Shown here piece by piece: positions 25,514 to 34,475 of a stretch of 64,000 nucleotides of DNA. How positions within the stretch are numbered: the first letter of the stretch is position 1; every line of letters begins with the position of its first letter. The notes below the pieces were generated by a model that saw nothing but the letters and a program-made list of their open reading frames with translations, searched no databases and had not been told where the DNA came from. Origin of the DNA: Acidobacteriota bacterium (GTDB lineage Bacteria; Acidobacteriota; Aminicenantia; Aminicenantales; Saccharicenantaceae); NCBI GenBank assembly GCA_033549365.1, contig JAWSUF010000001.1, forward strand, positions 372,001 through 436,000, given 5' to 3'. The position numbers and the translations under genes were made by a program.

Positions 25514-26715
25514 TATGACCGCCTTTCCTCGATGTATCGGGCATAGAGAGGGGACATGGCCCTCAGTTTTTCGACAATGGGAGGGAAAACCTTCATGAGA
25601 TGATCGATATCGCCGTCGTCCGCGCCGTCGATAAGACTGAAGATCAGGGACCCCTGAGCCAGGGCATGATCAAGACCCATGGCCATCAGCACCTGGGAGA
25701 CCTTCAGCGACTTCGAGGCGCATGCGGATCCGCTCGAGGCCGCCACTCCGGCGAAATCCAGGCTGAGAAGCATGGCCTCGCCCTCGACGAATTCCACACA
25801 GAAACTGGCATGATGAGGAAGCCGGTGTTCGGGATGGCCGGTGACGATCGTCCGGGGAATGCGTTCCGGTATTTCCGCCAGCATGCGGTTTCTCAGCTTC
25901 ACCATCGCTGCGGTCCGGCGTTCCATCTCCGCCGCCGCGATTTCCGCGGCACGGCCCAGGCCCGCGAGGGCGGCGACGTTTTCCGTGCCCGAACGCCGGC
26001 CGTTTTCCTGGATTCCGCCTTCGATCAGAGGGACGAGACGGACGCCTTCGGCCAGATAGAGAGCGGCCGCGCCCTTGGGTCCGTAAAACTGATCGGCGGC
26101 CAGGCTCAGGGCGCCGGCGCCGATCTTTCGGACATCCAACGGGATGTTACCGGCCGCGGCGACGGCGTCGGTGTGAAAAAGGATTCCGCGGTCCCGGCAA
26201 ACGGCGGCGATGTCCTCGACGGGCTGAATCGTTCCGACTTCGCTGCTTGCGGTCTGGATGGAAACGAGAACCGTGTCGTCCGTCAGGGCTTCGGCAACGG
26301 CCGCAGGATCGATCCGGGCTTGGCGATCGACGGGAACATGGGCGATGGAATAGCCGTATCGCGAAAGATGGGCGGCGGCCCGCAGAACGGACACATGCTC
26401 CACGGCGGAAACGACAATCCGCTTTTTCTTGGCTCCTCCGGCCAAGCTCAGACCCTTGACGGCCAGAACATTGGCTTCGGATCCGGAAGCCGTAAAGACG
26501 ATCCGGTCGGCGCCGGCCCCGATCAATGCGGCGGTTTTTTCCCTGGCTTCATCGACCGCGGCGCGCGCTTCCCGGCCGAGGGCATGAAGACTCTGGGGAT
26601 TTCCGAAGCGGTCTTCCAGAAAGGGACGCATGGCCTCCCGGGCCTCCGGATGGAGCGGGGTCGCCGCAATATGATCCAGATAAACCCGTTTCATGTCTTC
26701 GGACAGCGTCCTCAT
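25513..26715 (-). CDS. NifS-like protein lacking the PLP lysine
   Basis: A 400-residue member of the NifS/IscS fold, next to its scaffold gene. The cysteine that carries the persulfide is present (SSGSACAS, Cys332). The position of the PLP Schiff-base lysine (SGHKxxGPKG in active enzymes) reads AADQFYGPKG, that is Asp208-Gln209. The Asn of the NNETG loop is Ser (ASSEVG) and the DAVQA loop reads DAVAA. PLP binding therefore looks lost. A comparable lysine-less IscS from Archaeoglobus fulgidus is known, where sulfide may replace cysteine. The ATG at 26694 is an alternative start. Confidence 0.9.
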   Translation of the reverse strand: MRTLSEDMKRVYLDHIAATPLHPEAREAMRPFLEDRFGNPQSLHALGREARAAVDEAREKTAALIGAGADRIVFTASGSEANVLAVKGLSLAGGAKKKRIVVSAVEHVSVLRAAAHLSRYGYSIAHVPVDRQARIDPAAVAEALTDDTVLVSIQTASSEVGTIQPVEDIAAVCRDRGILFHTDAVAAAGNIPLDVRKIGAGALSLAADQFYGPKGAAALYLAEGVRLVPLIEGGIQENGRRSGTENVAALAGLGRAAEIAAAEMERRTAAMVKLRNRMLAEIPERIPRTIVTGHPEHRLPHHASFCVEFVEGEAMLLSLDFAGVAASSGSACASKSLKVSQVLMAMGLDHALAQGSLIFSLIDGADDGDIDHLMKVFPPIVEKLRAMSPLYARYIEERRS

Positions 26716-26733
26716 CTCTCCTTATCGGAAACG

Positions 26734-26955
26734 TCAGACCGAAACGACGCTCTTGACTTCGGGAACATCCTTTTTGAGCTGACGCTCAATGCCCATCTTC
26801 AAGGTCATCTGGGACATCGGGCAGCCGCCGCAGGCTCCGGTCAATCTCACCTTGACAATGCCGTCGGCCTCGACATCCACGAGTTCCACATCTCCACCGT
26901 CGGCTTGGAGAGCCGGACGGATCTTGTTCAATGCCGCTTCAATTCTTTCTCTCAT
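26734..26955 (-). CDS. Nfu-type Fe-S carrier (NifU C-terminal domain)
   Basis: A 73-residue stand-alone NifU C-terminal domain. It has LNKIRPALQADGGDVELVDV and the CxxC cluster site in TGACGGCPMSQMTLK, the pair of cysteines that hold a [4Fe-4S] cluster in a homodimer. It opens the operon, 18 bases ahead of the nifS-like gene, with an AAGGAG ribosome-binding site. Its likely task is to pass clusters from the scaffold to clients. Confidence 0.93.
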   Translation of the reverse strand: MRERIEAALNKIRPALQADGGDVELVDVEADGIVKVRLTGACGGCPMSQMTLKMGIERQLKKDVPEVKSVVSV

Positions 26956-26993
26956 CCGTTAACTCCTTGAGGACTTCTGAAAATTCCTTACAG

Positions 26994-27023
26994 ATTATAC
27001 GCCCGAACCGCCCGAAAAATCAA
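26994..27023 (-). promoter_or_regulatory. Promoter of the Fe-S operon
   Basis: Minus strand TTGATT (27023-27018), 18-base spacer, TATAAT (26999-26994). Start expected near 26987, leader about 32 bases with AAGGAG before the nfu ATG. No IscR-like palindrome is obvious. The rest of the gap 27024-27225 shows no gene; it holds only the end of the H1-like gene's transcript region. Confidence 0.7.
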
Positions 27024-27225
27024 CCATTCTTATAATTCTTATGTAATCAATAAAAATTAAATCACGGCAATCCGAGTGCGGATTGTCCGCAAGAGAAATG
27101 GGGTATCGGTCCAGGCCGCGATCAATAACAGGCCTGATTGTCCCGCCGGACAAAAAGGGACATCATCTTCGGAGACATCCCAACCCTTATTCAGAATGAA
27201 AAGGGCGGTCGACCGATTGAATCGG

Positions 27226-27552
27226 CTACTTGGTTTTTTTGGCGGCCGGTTTCTTTGCCGCGACTTTTTTCACGACCTTCTTGACTGCGGCTTTCTTGGG
27301 CGCAACCTTCTTGACGGCTTTCTTCACGGCAGCCTTCTTGGGCACAGCTTTCTTGACAGCCTTCTTGACGGCGGCTTTCTTGGGCGCAACCTTTTTGACG
27401 GCTTTCTTCACGGTTTTCTTTTGCATGTTCTCCCCGCAACAAATAAAAAGATGCTCCTCCGCGCAACCGCAGAGGGGATTGATAACGGCATAGGATCCGC
27501 AAATCCGGCATTCATAATCCGGAACGGCTCCCGCCTTTTTGGACATCGCCAT
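27226..27552 (-). CDS. Cys-rich protein with histone H1-like tail
   Basis: A 108-residue protein in two parts. Residues 1-42 contain six cysteines (CRIC, CGC, CC) and look like a small zinc- or metal-binding knuckle. From about 46 to the end it is a highly basic tail built of Lys/Ala/Val units such as KKAVKKVAPKKAAV repeated about five times, as in bacterial H1-like and AlgP-type tails that bind DNA without sequence preference. The start at 27552 has GGAGGG upstream. Its own promoter (27581-27609) makes it a single-gene unit. A nucleoid role is inferred. Confidence 0.8.
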   Translation of the reverse strand: MAMSKKAGAVPDYECRICGSYAVINPLCGCAEEHLFICCGENMQKKTVKKAVKKVAPKKAAVKKAVKKAVPKKAAVKKAVKKVAPKKAAVKKVVKKVAAKKPAAKKTK

Positions 27553-27580
27553 GAATCCCTCCTCTTTCATTTTTACCTAA

Positions 27581-27609
27581 CTTCTATCACCCCGAATACC
27601 CGAAGTCAA
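27581..27609 (-). promoter_or_regulatory. Promoter of the H1-like gene
   Basis: Minus strand TTGACT (27609-27604), 17-base spacer, TAGAAG (27586-27581). Leader about 22 bases with GGAGGG. It lies in the 74-base gap after purA. Confidence 0.55.
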
Positions 27610-27626
27610 CCCCGGAAACATTTTTT

Positions 27627-28973
<1,347 letters not shown>

Positions 28974-29030
28974 TTATGTATCTTTGGGTGCCCCGATCCG
29001 GGATCCCGCGGGAGGAAGCCGGGAAGCGGC

Positions 29031-29059
29031 ATTGTATCAAATCGTCCTCCGGGACTCAA
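29031..29059 (-). promoter_or_regulatory. Promoter of purA
   Basis: Minus strand TTGAGT (29059-29054), 17-base spacer, TACAAT (29036-29031), overlapping the last codons of the porin gene. Leader about 65 bases. Confidence 0.65.
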
Positions 29060-30123
29060 GGCGCGAAAACGGCCGCGGCCTGAAGGCGCAAAACATGATC
29101 TTTCCGGGAGAGTCCATTGTCCGCGTTGAGGGAATATTCTCCCTTGAGCAGCAACCCCGGTGCCGGAATCCACCGCAAACCGAAGGTCCATCCCCGGAGT
29201 TCGGTGTCTTCGCCGTATGCGGCGCTTCGGGAAGGCATCAGGGTCGAGGGAAAGGCGATATTTTCCATCCTGACGGCCTGGTAACCCACCACGGGCTGCA
29301 AGCTTCCCGGCGTCCAGATCAGAACGACGAAAAATCCTTCGCTCTTGCCCTGATCCTCCGGCAAAGGCAGGTCAAACCGCCCCCGCGTATATTCCCCGCG
29401 GATTTCCCAATCCGGGGTTTTCCAGGCCGCATCCAGCCCCTCCATCCGGTAGCTTTTTTCCTGCGCTTCGTCGGAGAGTCCCGCGGCATAAGAGAGCCCG
29501 ATTTCCATTCCCTGGGATAAAAAGGCTCCGATCCGTCCGCCCCAGGCTTTGTGCGCATTGTTGTCCGTGAATTGCCGGTTCAGCACACCCTCTTCATCCA
29601 TGGCCAGTCCATTGCCGAAGTTGACGGCGTAGGAGAAGATGCCCCATCGACCCTCGGCTGCGGCTCCCAGATCGCGCCAGTTTTCCGGATACAGAACCGC
29701 CAGATTCAGGGGAATCCCGACAAACGGATTCTCGTGAGGCCGCGACCTTTCATTGAACCGGCCGAAAGGGACAAGGTGGAGTCCGAGCTTCAGGCGCAGT
29801 GCGGCCGAAAAATCCATCCGCACATAGGCTTGTTTCCATTCGAAACGGCCTTCGTCTCTCCCATGGACTTCAACAAGAAATCCCGCCCGGGAGGAGGACG
29901 GACCGGCGATCCGGAAGCCTCCCTGAAGCCCATGAAAACGACCGCCTTCCGGAAAACGGGTCCCCGCCGGCTGGAGATACTCATAAGCCAGGTATCCGCC
30001 GAAGTCGATCTCCGGCGTCTCGGAGGCCGGGGCAGGCTGGCCGGATAGTCCGGCCGCGCAGAATCCCCAGAGCGTCAGACCACAGAGAAGTCGAAGGCGT
30101 CGTCGAGCAATTCGTTTTTCCAT
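29056..30123 (-). CDS. Predicted outer-membrane porin
   Basis: A 355-residue exported protein: signal peptide (LRLLCGLTLWGFCAAGLSG, then QPAPASE) and a barrel-like sequence beginning IDFGGYLAYEYLQ, with LKLGLHLVPFGRFNE and NWRDLGAAAEGRWGIFSYAVNFGNG, which resemble phosphate-selective porin O/P-type proteins. It ends in a Phe-Ala-Pro. The start overlaps the reductase gene by 49 bases; no better start codon is seen. Substrate unknown. Confidence 0.7.
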   Translation of the reverse strand: MEKRIARRRLRLLCGLTLWGFCAAGLSGQPAPASETPEIDFGGYLAYEYLQPAGTRFPEGGRFHGLQGGFRIAGPSSSRAGFLVEVHGRDEGRFEWKQAYVRMDFSAALRLKLGLHLVPFGRFNERSRPHENPFVGIPLNLAVLYPENWRDLGAAAEGRWGIFSYAVNFGNGLAMDEEGVLNRQFTDNNAHKAWGGRIGAFLSQGMEIGLSYAAGLSDEAQEKSYRMEGLDAAWKTPDWEIRGEYTRGRFDLPLPEDQGKSEGFFVVLIWTPGSLQPVVGYQAVRMENIAFPSTLMPSRSAAYGEDTELRGWTFGLRWIPAPGLLLKGEYSLNADNGLSRKDHVLRLQAAAVFAP

Positions 30124-31277
30124 TTTTTCACAGAAGCTTTCCGGGCGGCCAATTTGGCGATTTCAGCCGCCCCTTTCCGCGTCCCCATCCAGACCGCTCC
30201 GGCCACGGTGTCGTCCCGGATCAGGATCTTCTTGTAGATCCCCTCCTCCGGCCGTTCACGGAAGAAAACCTCATCCCGATCCGATTCGGGTTCGACGGCG
30301 CCGACGGATGTCACCGCCAGGCCGACGACTTTGAGGGTTGTGAACGGAACGGTTCCTTCATACTTTTTTTCGATGCCGAGCATGTTGTGAGCGGCGACCC
30401 GGGCCTGTTCGAAGGCCGCCGGGATGATGCCGTAGCTCCGACCGGAATGTTCGGCCACATCGCCCGCGGCGTAGACACCGGGGGCGCCGGTCATCAGCGT
30501 GTCGTCGACAACCACGCCCTTGCGGGTTTTGAGGCCCGCCGCCGCTGCCGGTTCGATGCGGGGACAGACGCCCGAAGCCGCGATCACGATGTCGGAGGCG
30601 TACTCCCGTCCGTCCTTCAGCTTCAGCCGCAATTCGGTTGCATCGGCGCGAATCTCTTCCGTGACGGCCCCGAGATGAACATCGATGCCCATTTTGGCGA
30701 TGCGATCCGAAAGAATGCGGGAGCCTCGATCGTCGAGCTGGCGCGGCAACAGGCGTTCGAAAAATTCGATCACCCGGACGGACGCTCCGCTCTCACCGAG
30801 AGCCCGGGCGATTTCCAATCCGAGCAATCCGCCGCCGATGACCGCGACCCGGCCGCCGCCCTCAAGCCGTTTTTGGATCTCCAGAGCGTCATCCAGGGTC
30901 CTGAGGACATACACATCCGGTCCATCCGCGCCTTTGATCGGAGGGATCGCGGCCCGCGCCCCATTGGCCAGAAGGAGCACATCGCATGGGACGATTTCCC
31001 CTCCGTCGGTTTCCACGGCCGGACCCCCGGGATGAACGGCCTTCAGGGAAACCCCGAGTCGCATATCGATCGTCATGCGTTCCGCCCAATCCGCAGGAAA
31101 AGCAAAAAGCTTTTCAAAGGGCAAACGCCCGGCAAGAAATTCGACCAGGTTCGGGCGGGGATAATACGGGTGTTTTTCCTCGGCAAAGACAATGATTTCG
31201 GACTCGGCGTCAAGTTCCCGAATGGTTTTCGCGGCGATCGTCCCGGCCAGGCCGTTTCCGACAACGACAGCCCTCAT
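30075..31277 (-). CDS. FAD/NAD(P)-dependent (rubredoxin?) oxidoreductase
   Basis: A 400-residue two-dinucleotide-domain flavoprotein. The FAD motif is VVVGNGLAGTIAAK at the start, the NAD motif VAVIGGGLLGLEIARA is near 150, and the second FAD motif GVYAAGDVAEH is near 270. The form matches the NADH:rubredoxin oxidoreductase and NirB N-terminal group. Rubredoxin is encoded 49 bases upstream and a rubrerythrin-like protein before it, so I read the set as NADH to rubredoxin to diiron peroxidase. Other acceptors are possible. Confidence 0.85.
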   Translation of the reverse strand: MRAVVVGNGLAGTIAAKTIRELDAESEIIVFAEEKHPYYPRPNLVEFLAGRLPFEKLFAFPADWAERMTIDMRLGVSLKAVHPGGPAVETDGGEIVPCDVLLLANGARAAIPPIKGADGPDVYVLRTLDDALEIQKRLEGGGRVAVIGGGLLGLEIARALGESGASVRVIEFFERLLPRQLDDRGSRILSDRIAKMGIDVHLGAVTEEIRADATELRLKLKDGREYASDIVIAASGVCPRIEPAAAAGLKTRKGVVVDDTLMTGAPGVYAAGDVAEHSGRSYGIIPAAFEQARVAAHNMLGIEKKYEGTVPFTTLKVVGLAVTSVGAVEPESDRDEVFFRERPEEGIYKKILIRDDTVAGAVWMGTRKGAAEIAKLAARKASVKKWKNELLDDAFDFSVV

Positions 31278-31326
31278 CGCGGCACGCCCGCCTTAGAGAT
31301 CGTCATCTCCGATCCGTTGAATCGGA

Positions 31327-31488
31327 TCAGTCGATCTGCTGGAACAGGTCCTTGCCGACTCCGCACTGGGGGCAGACCCAATCTTCCGGCAGATCGGCAA
31401 AGGCCGTACCGGCCGGCACATCATTTTCCGGGTCTCCGACTTCGGGATCATAAATATAACCGCAAGCCGTGCATTCCCATTTTTCCAC
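31327..31488 (-). CDS. Rubredoxin
   Basis: A 53-residue iron protein with the Fe(Cys)4 motifs CTACGYIYDPEVGD and VCPQCGVGKD, and the conserved DLPEDWVCP. The start is a GTG at 31488 with AGGAGG a few bases upstream. It lies between the ferritin-like gene and the FAD reductase and is the expected electron carrier between them. Confidence 0.95.
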   Translation of the reverse strand: MEKWECTACGYIYDPEVGDPENDVPAGTAFADLPEDWVCPQCGVGKDLFQQID

Positions 31489-31527
31489 GATAACCTCCTT
31501 CACCGGAAATGGATTTTGAGGCGCGAA

Positions 31528-31974
31528 TCAGTTTTCGGCCAGAAAATGCTTGTCGTATTCGTCTTCCAGGATTTTCTTATGCTGCAACTCCTGGTCTCTT
31601 AAAAACGTGAAGATGCTGCGGATTTCGGGGTTCCGGGCTCCGGCGGCCATGGCCTCATAAAAATCCGCGGCCTGACGTTCTTTCCGGGCGGCAAAGATCA
31701 TAAGCTCCTGGAGGGTCATATCGGGACGAAAAGGTTCTTCATCCAGTACATCGGTCATGCCCACAGCCTCAGGGATAGGATTTGCAGAAGGGAAAATATC
31801 CTCGGCGGAAAGGCTGAGAAGCTTCTCCTTGTGGTGAAGTTCCTGCTTGACCAATTCCTCAAGAAGACTTTTCAGCGACGGCGAGGCGGCCTGGTCCTTC
31901 ATCAGGCCGTAAACACGGGCCGCTTCTTCTTCTCTTTCAACAGCCAGGGCCAGAATACTCTCGCGATCATTCAT
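31528..31974 (-). CDS. Rubrerythrin-like diiron protein
   Basis: A 148-residue ferritin-like protein with both diiron half-sites: VEREEEAARVYGLM with VKQELHHKEKLLSL, and ARKERQAADFYEAM with RDQELQHKKILEDEY. It has no rubredoxin domain; rubredoxin is made by the next gene 40 bases downstream. I start at the ATG at 31974 with GGGAGAAG upstream; an ATG at 32049 lies in the promoter. The likely role is reduction of peroxide in an anaerobe. Confidence 0.88.
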   Translation of the reverse strand: MNDRESILALAVEREEEAARVYGLMKDQAASPSLKSLLEELVKQELHHKEKLLSLSAEDIFPSANPIPEAVGMTDVLDEEPFRPDMTLQELMIFAARKERQAADFYEAMAAGARNPEIRSIFTFLRDQELQHKKILEDEYDKHFLAEN

Positions 31975-32047
31975 TCTCTTCTCCCATTTGGACCATTTCC
32001 GGTCGAAAGGATTTGCCGGCGCCGAAGGCGGCCGTCGGAGCGCGTTC

Positions 32048-32075
32048 ATTATAAAGCATCCTCGTCCCCTGTCAA
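32048..32075 (-). promoter_or_regulatory. Promoter of the rubrerythrin-rubredoxin-reductase operon
   Basis: Minus strand TTGACA (32075-32070), 16-base spacer, TATAAT (32053-32048): both hexamers match consensus. Start near 32041, leader about 67 bases. The -35 overlaps the end of recD2. No PerR/Fur box is recognised. Confidence 0.75.
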
Positions 32076-34351
32076 TCCGAATGGGCCGGTTTTCCCCCTT
32101 TCATCGCCGTCAGTTTTTCTTTGAGCCGCGCGTTTCTGTTGACGGGTTTATCATTCTTGATGGCGATGTGAAGGGCTTTCGCGGACCCGACGACGACGCT
32201 CAAGGATTTGGCCCGGGTCAAAGCCGTGTAGAACAAGTTGCGCTGGAGCATGATGAAGTGCTGGGTCAAAAGAGGAAGCACGACAGCCTGATATTCGCTG
32301 CCCTGGGCCTTGTGAACGGAAATCGCATAGGCCAGAACCAGATCATCGGCCTCGTCTTTTTCATAAACCACCGTGCGGCCGTCAAAAAGAACACAGATCC
32401 TCGCCTTGGCGCCGTCGATATGAACAATGGTCCCGATGTCTCCGTTATAGATGTCCTTTTCGTAATCGTTGCGAATCTGCATGACTTTGTCCCGGACGCG
32501 GAACTCCCGCCCCCCCAAACGCAGGCCCACCGGTCCGGGATTGAGACTCGCCTGGAGTTCCCTGTTGAGATTGTCCACGCCCACCCGACCTTTATACATC
32601 GGGCTGATGACCTGAATTCCGGTCGACAGCGGAGGCAGGTTGAGACGGCGCGGGATGCTGAACCGGCACATCGTCATGATGGTCTGGAAGGCCTTGTCCT
32701 CCTCCTCTCTTCGGATGAAATAAAAATCGGATTCCCGATCCTCCCGCGGCGGATAGATGAGAGGCCGGCCCTGGTTGACGCGATGAGCGTTCAACACAAG
32801 GTAGCTTTCCCTGTCCTGGCGGAAGATCTGGTCCAGCCTCACGACGTCGGCGATTCCGGAGTCGATGACATCCCCGAAAACGCGGCCGGGACCGACGGAG
32901 GGAATCTGGTCTTTGTCTCCGACGAAGACCAGACGCATGGCCGGAGGCACGGCCTTCAGAAGGTGGTGCATCATGAGAAGATCCACCATGGAAAATTCGT
33001 CCACGATGAGAACATCGGCCTCGAGAGGATGGCGGTCGTTCCGTTTGAAAACACCTTCCTTGGGCCGGAATTCCAGTGTCCGGTGAAGGGTTTTCGCATC
33101 TTTCCCGGAAGTCTCAGCCAGCCTGCGGGCGGCTCGGCCCGTGGGGGCCGCCATGAGCACCGTTTTGCCCCATTTTTGGAAGATCTCCGCCACAGCCCGG
33201 ATAATGGTCGTTTTTCCCGTGCCGGGACCGCCGGTGATAATCAGGACTTTTTTTTCGACGGCGGATCGAATCGCCGATTTCTGAAGTGCCGACAGTTTGA
33301 GGCCGAGACGCCCCTCGGCTTCATCAAGGGCGGCGGACACATCGAAATCCGGCGCGACGCACAGACTCCGGCTCAAAACTTTCAGGCGGCGGGCGACCTC
33401 ATTTTCAGCCAGGTGAAGTTGGGGAAGGTAAAGCGCCTCATCGCTTTCCGTTTTCTCCCGGACCACCTTGTTCTCCAAAATCAAGGCTTCCAGAGCTCTC
33501 GCAAAAATCTCCCGGCCCAGGCCGAGATCGCCCGAGACCGCTTCAGCGACCGAAGACGCCGGGAAAAACACATGGCCCTCCTCGGCGCATTTTTCCAGGA
33601 TATGGAGAATGTAGGCCTTGACGCGTTCCGGGGATGACGGATCGATCCCAAGCTTGAGAGCGATGGCATCGGCCGTCTTGAAGCCGATGCCCCAGATGTC
33701 CTGGGACATCCGGTAGGGATTGTTTTTGAGCACGTGAAACGCCTTGTCTCCGTAATGGCGATGGATCTTCACGGCCAGGCCCGTCGAGACGGCATGATCC
33801 TGGAGAAAAAGAATCAGGTCCCGGATCTCGCTGTGGCCTTCCCAGGATTTCAGGATTTCACGAAGCTTGGCCGGTCCGATTCCCTCCACCTCTCTCAGCC
33901 TTTGAGGTTCGGCATTGAGAACGTCCATGGTGCGATCTCCGAATGTCTCGACGATCTTGCGGGCCAGGACCGGACCGACTCCCTTCACCAGCCCCGAGGA
34001 AAGAAATCGCTCCATTCCCGCCGCCGAGGCCGGCAGAGCCATCACAAACCGATCCACCCGGAACTGCCGTCCGAAACGGGAGTTGGTTTCCCATCGGCCG
34101 CTGACTCGAAGGCTTTCACCCGGAGAAAACGGCGGCAGAAAGCCGACAAGCGTGACGGCGGCGCCGTCTTCGGTTTTGAAGCGGCAGACGGAATACCCGT
34201 TCTCGGGATTGTAGAAAACGATTTTCTCGATCGCCCCTTCCAGAGATTCACAGGATTCCGGCCTCAATGCCGGTTCCTGTGGAGACGGGTCCCGGGACGG
34301 AAAACCGGGCAAGGCGCCGGGTTGTGGATGTTTTCTGGCGGGGCGCTTCAT
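32072..34351 (-). CDS. recD2: RecD2-type DNA helicase
   Basis: A superfamily 1B 5'-3' helicase without RecB/RecC partners. The 759-residue protein has the N-terminal extension with tandem helix-hairpin-helix units (SGLVKGVGPVLARKIVETFG, VEGIGPAKLREILKSW, IWGIGFKTADAIALKLG) typical of RecD2, then Walker A VLIITGGPGTGKTTI, Walker B VLIVDEFSMVDLL, FVGDKDQIPSVGPG and the C-terminal AYAISVHKAQGSEYQ. I take the ATG at 34351, because the ATG at 34366 overlaps the promoter's -10. RecD2 helps DNA repair and fork processing. Confidence 0.95.
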   Translation of the reverse strand: MKRPARKHPQPGALPGFPSRDPSPQEPALRPESCESLEGAIEKIVFYNPENGYSVCRFKTEDGAAVTLVGFLPPFSPGESLRVSGRWETNSRFGRQFRVDRFVMALPASAAGMERFLSSGLVKGVGPVLARKIVETFGDRTMDVLNAEPQRLREVEGIGPAKLREILKSWEGHSEIRDLILFLQDHAVSTGLAVKIHRHYGDKAFHVLKNNPYRMSQDIWGIGFKTADAIALKLGIDPSSPERVKAYILHILEKCAEEGHVFFPASSVAEAVSGDLGLGREIFARALEALILENKVVREKTESDEALYLPQLHLAENEVARRLKVLSRSLCVAPDFDVSAALDEAEGRLGLKLSALQKSAIRSAVEKKVLIITGGPGTGKTTIIRAVAEIFQKWGKTVLMAAPTGRAARRLAETSGKDAKTLHRTLEFRPKEGVFKRNDRHPLEADVLIVDEFSMVDLLMMHHLLKAVPPAMRLVFVGDKDQIPSVGPGRVFGDVIDSGIADVVRLDQIFRQDRESYLVLNAHRVNQGRPLIYPPREDRESDFYFIRREEEDKAFQTIMTMCRFSIPRRLNLPPLSTGIQVISPMYKGRVGVDNLNRELQASLNPGPVGLRLGGREFRVRDKVMQIRNDYEKDIYNGDIGTIVHIDGAKARICVLFDGRTVVYEKDEADDLVLAYAISVHKAQGSEYQAVVLPLLTQHFIMLQRNLFYTALTRAKSLSVVVGSAKALHIAIKNDKPVNRNARLKEKLTAMKGGKPAHSD

Positions 34352-34364
34352 GGACGTTGTGTTC

Positions 34365-34393
34365 ATCTTATCCGTTTGACCGCCGAGGGTCAA
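34365..34393 (-). promoter_or_regulatory. Promoter of recD2
   Basis: Minus strand TTGACC (34393-34388), 17-base spacer, TAAGAT (34370-34365). The ATG at 34351 is 13 bases beyond the -10, giving a very short leader. It is back to back with the promoter at 34432-34460. Confidence 0.5.
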
Positions 34394-34431
34394 TCCGGAA
34401 CGATCGCCACGGCCCTGTCCCCGGACCTCGA

Positions 34432-34460
34432 TTGACGGGTTGGGATAATCATGGTAGATT
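34432..34460 (+). promoter_or_regulatory. Promoter of the phosphatase-fold membrane protein
   Basis: TTGACG (34432-34437), 17-base spacer, TAGATT (34455-34460). Start near 34467, which supports the GTG at 34476 over the GTG at 34464 as start codon. Confidence 0.6.
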
Positions 34461-34475
34461 GAGGTGCTAATAACC

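Noticed and set aside
27230-27493. Hydrophobic 87-residue frame on the plus strand
   Set aside because: It is the antisense of the Lys-rich H1-like tail; AAG/GCC repeats read as TTC/GGC give an artificial Phe/Leu/Ala protein.
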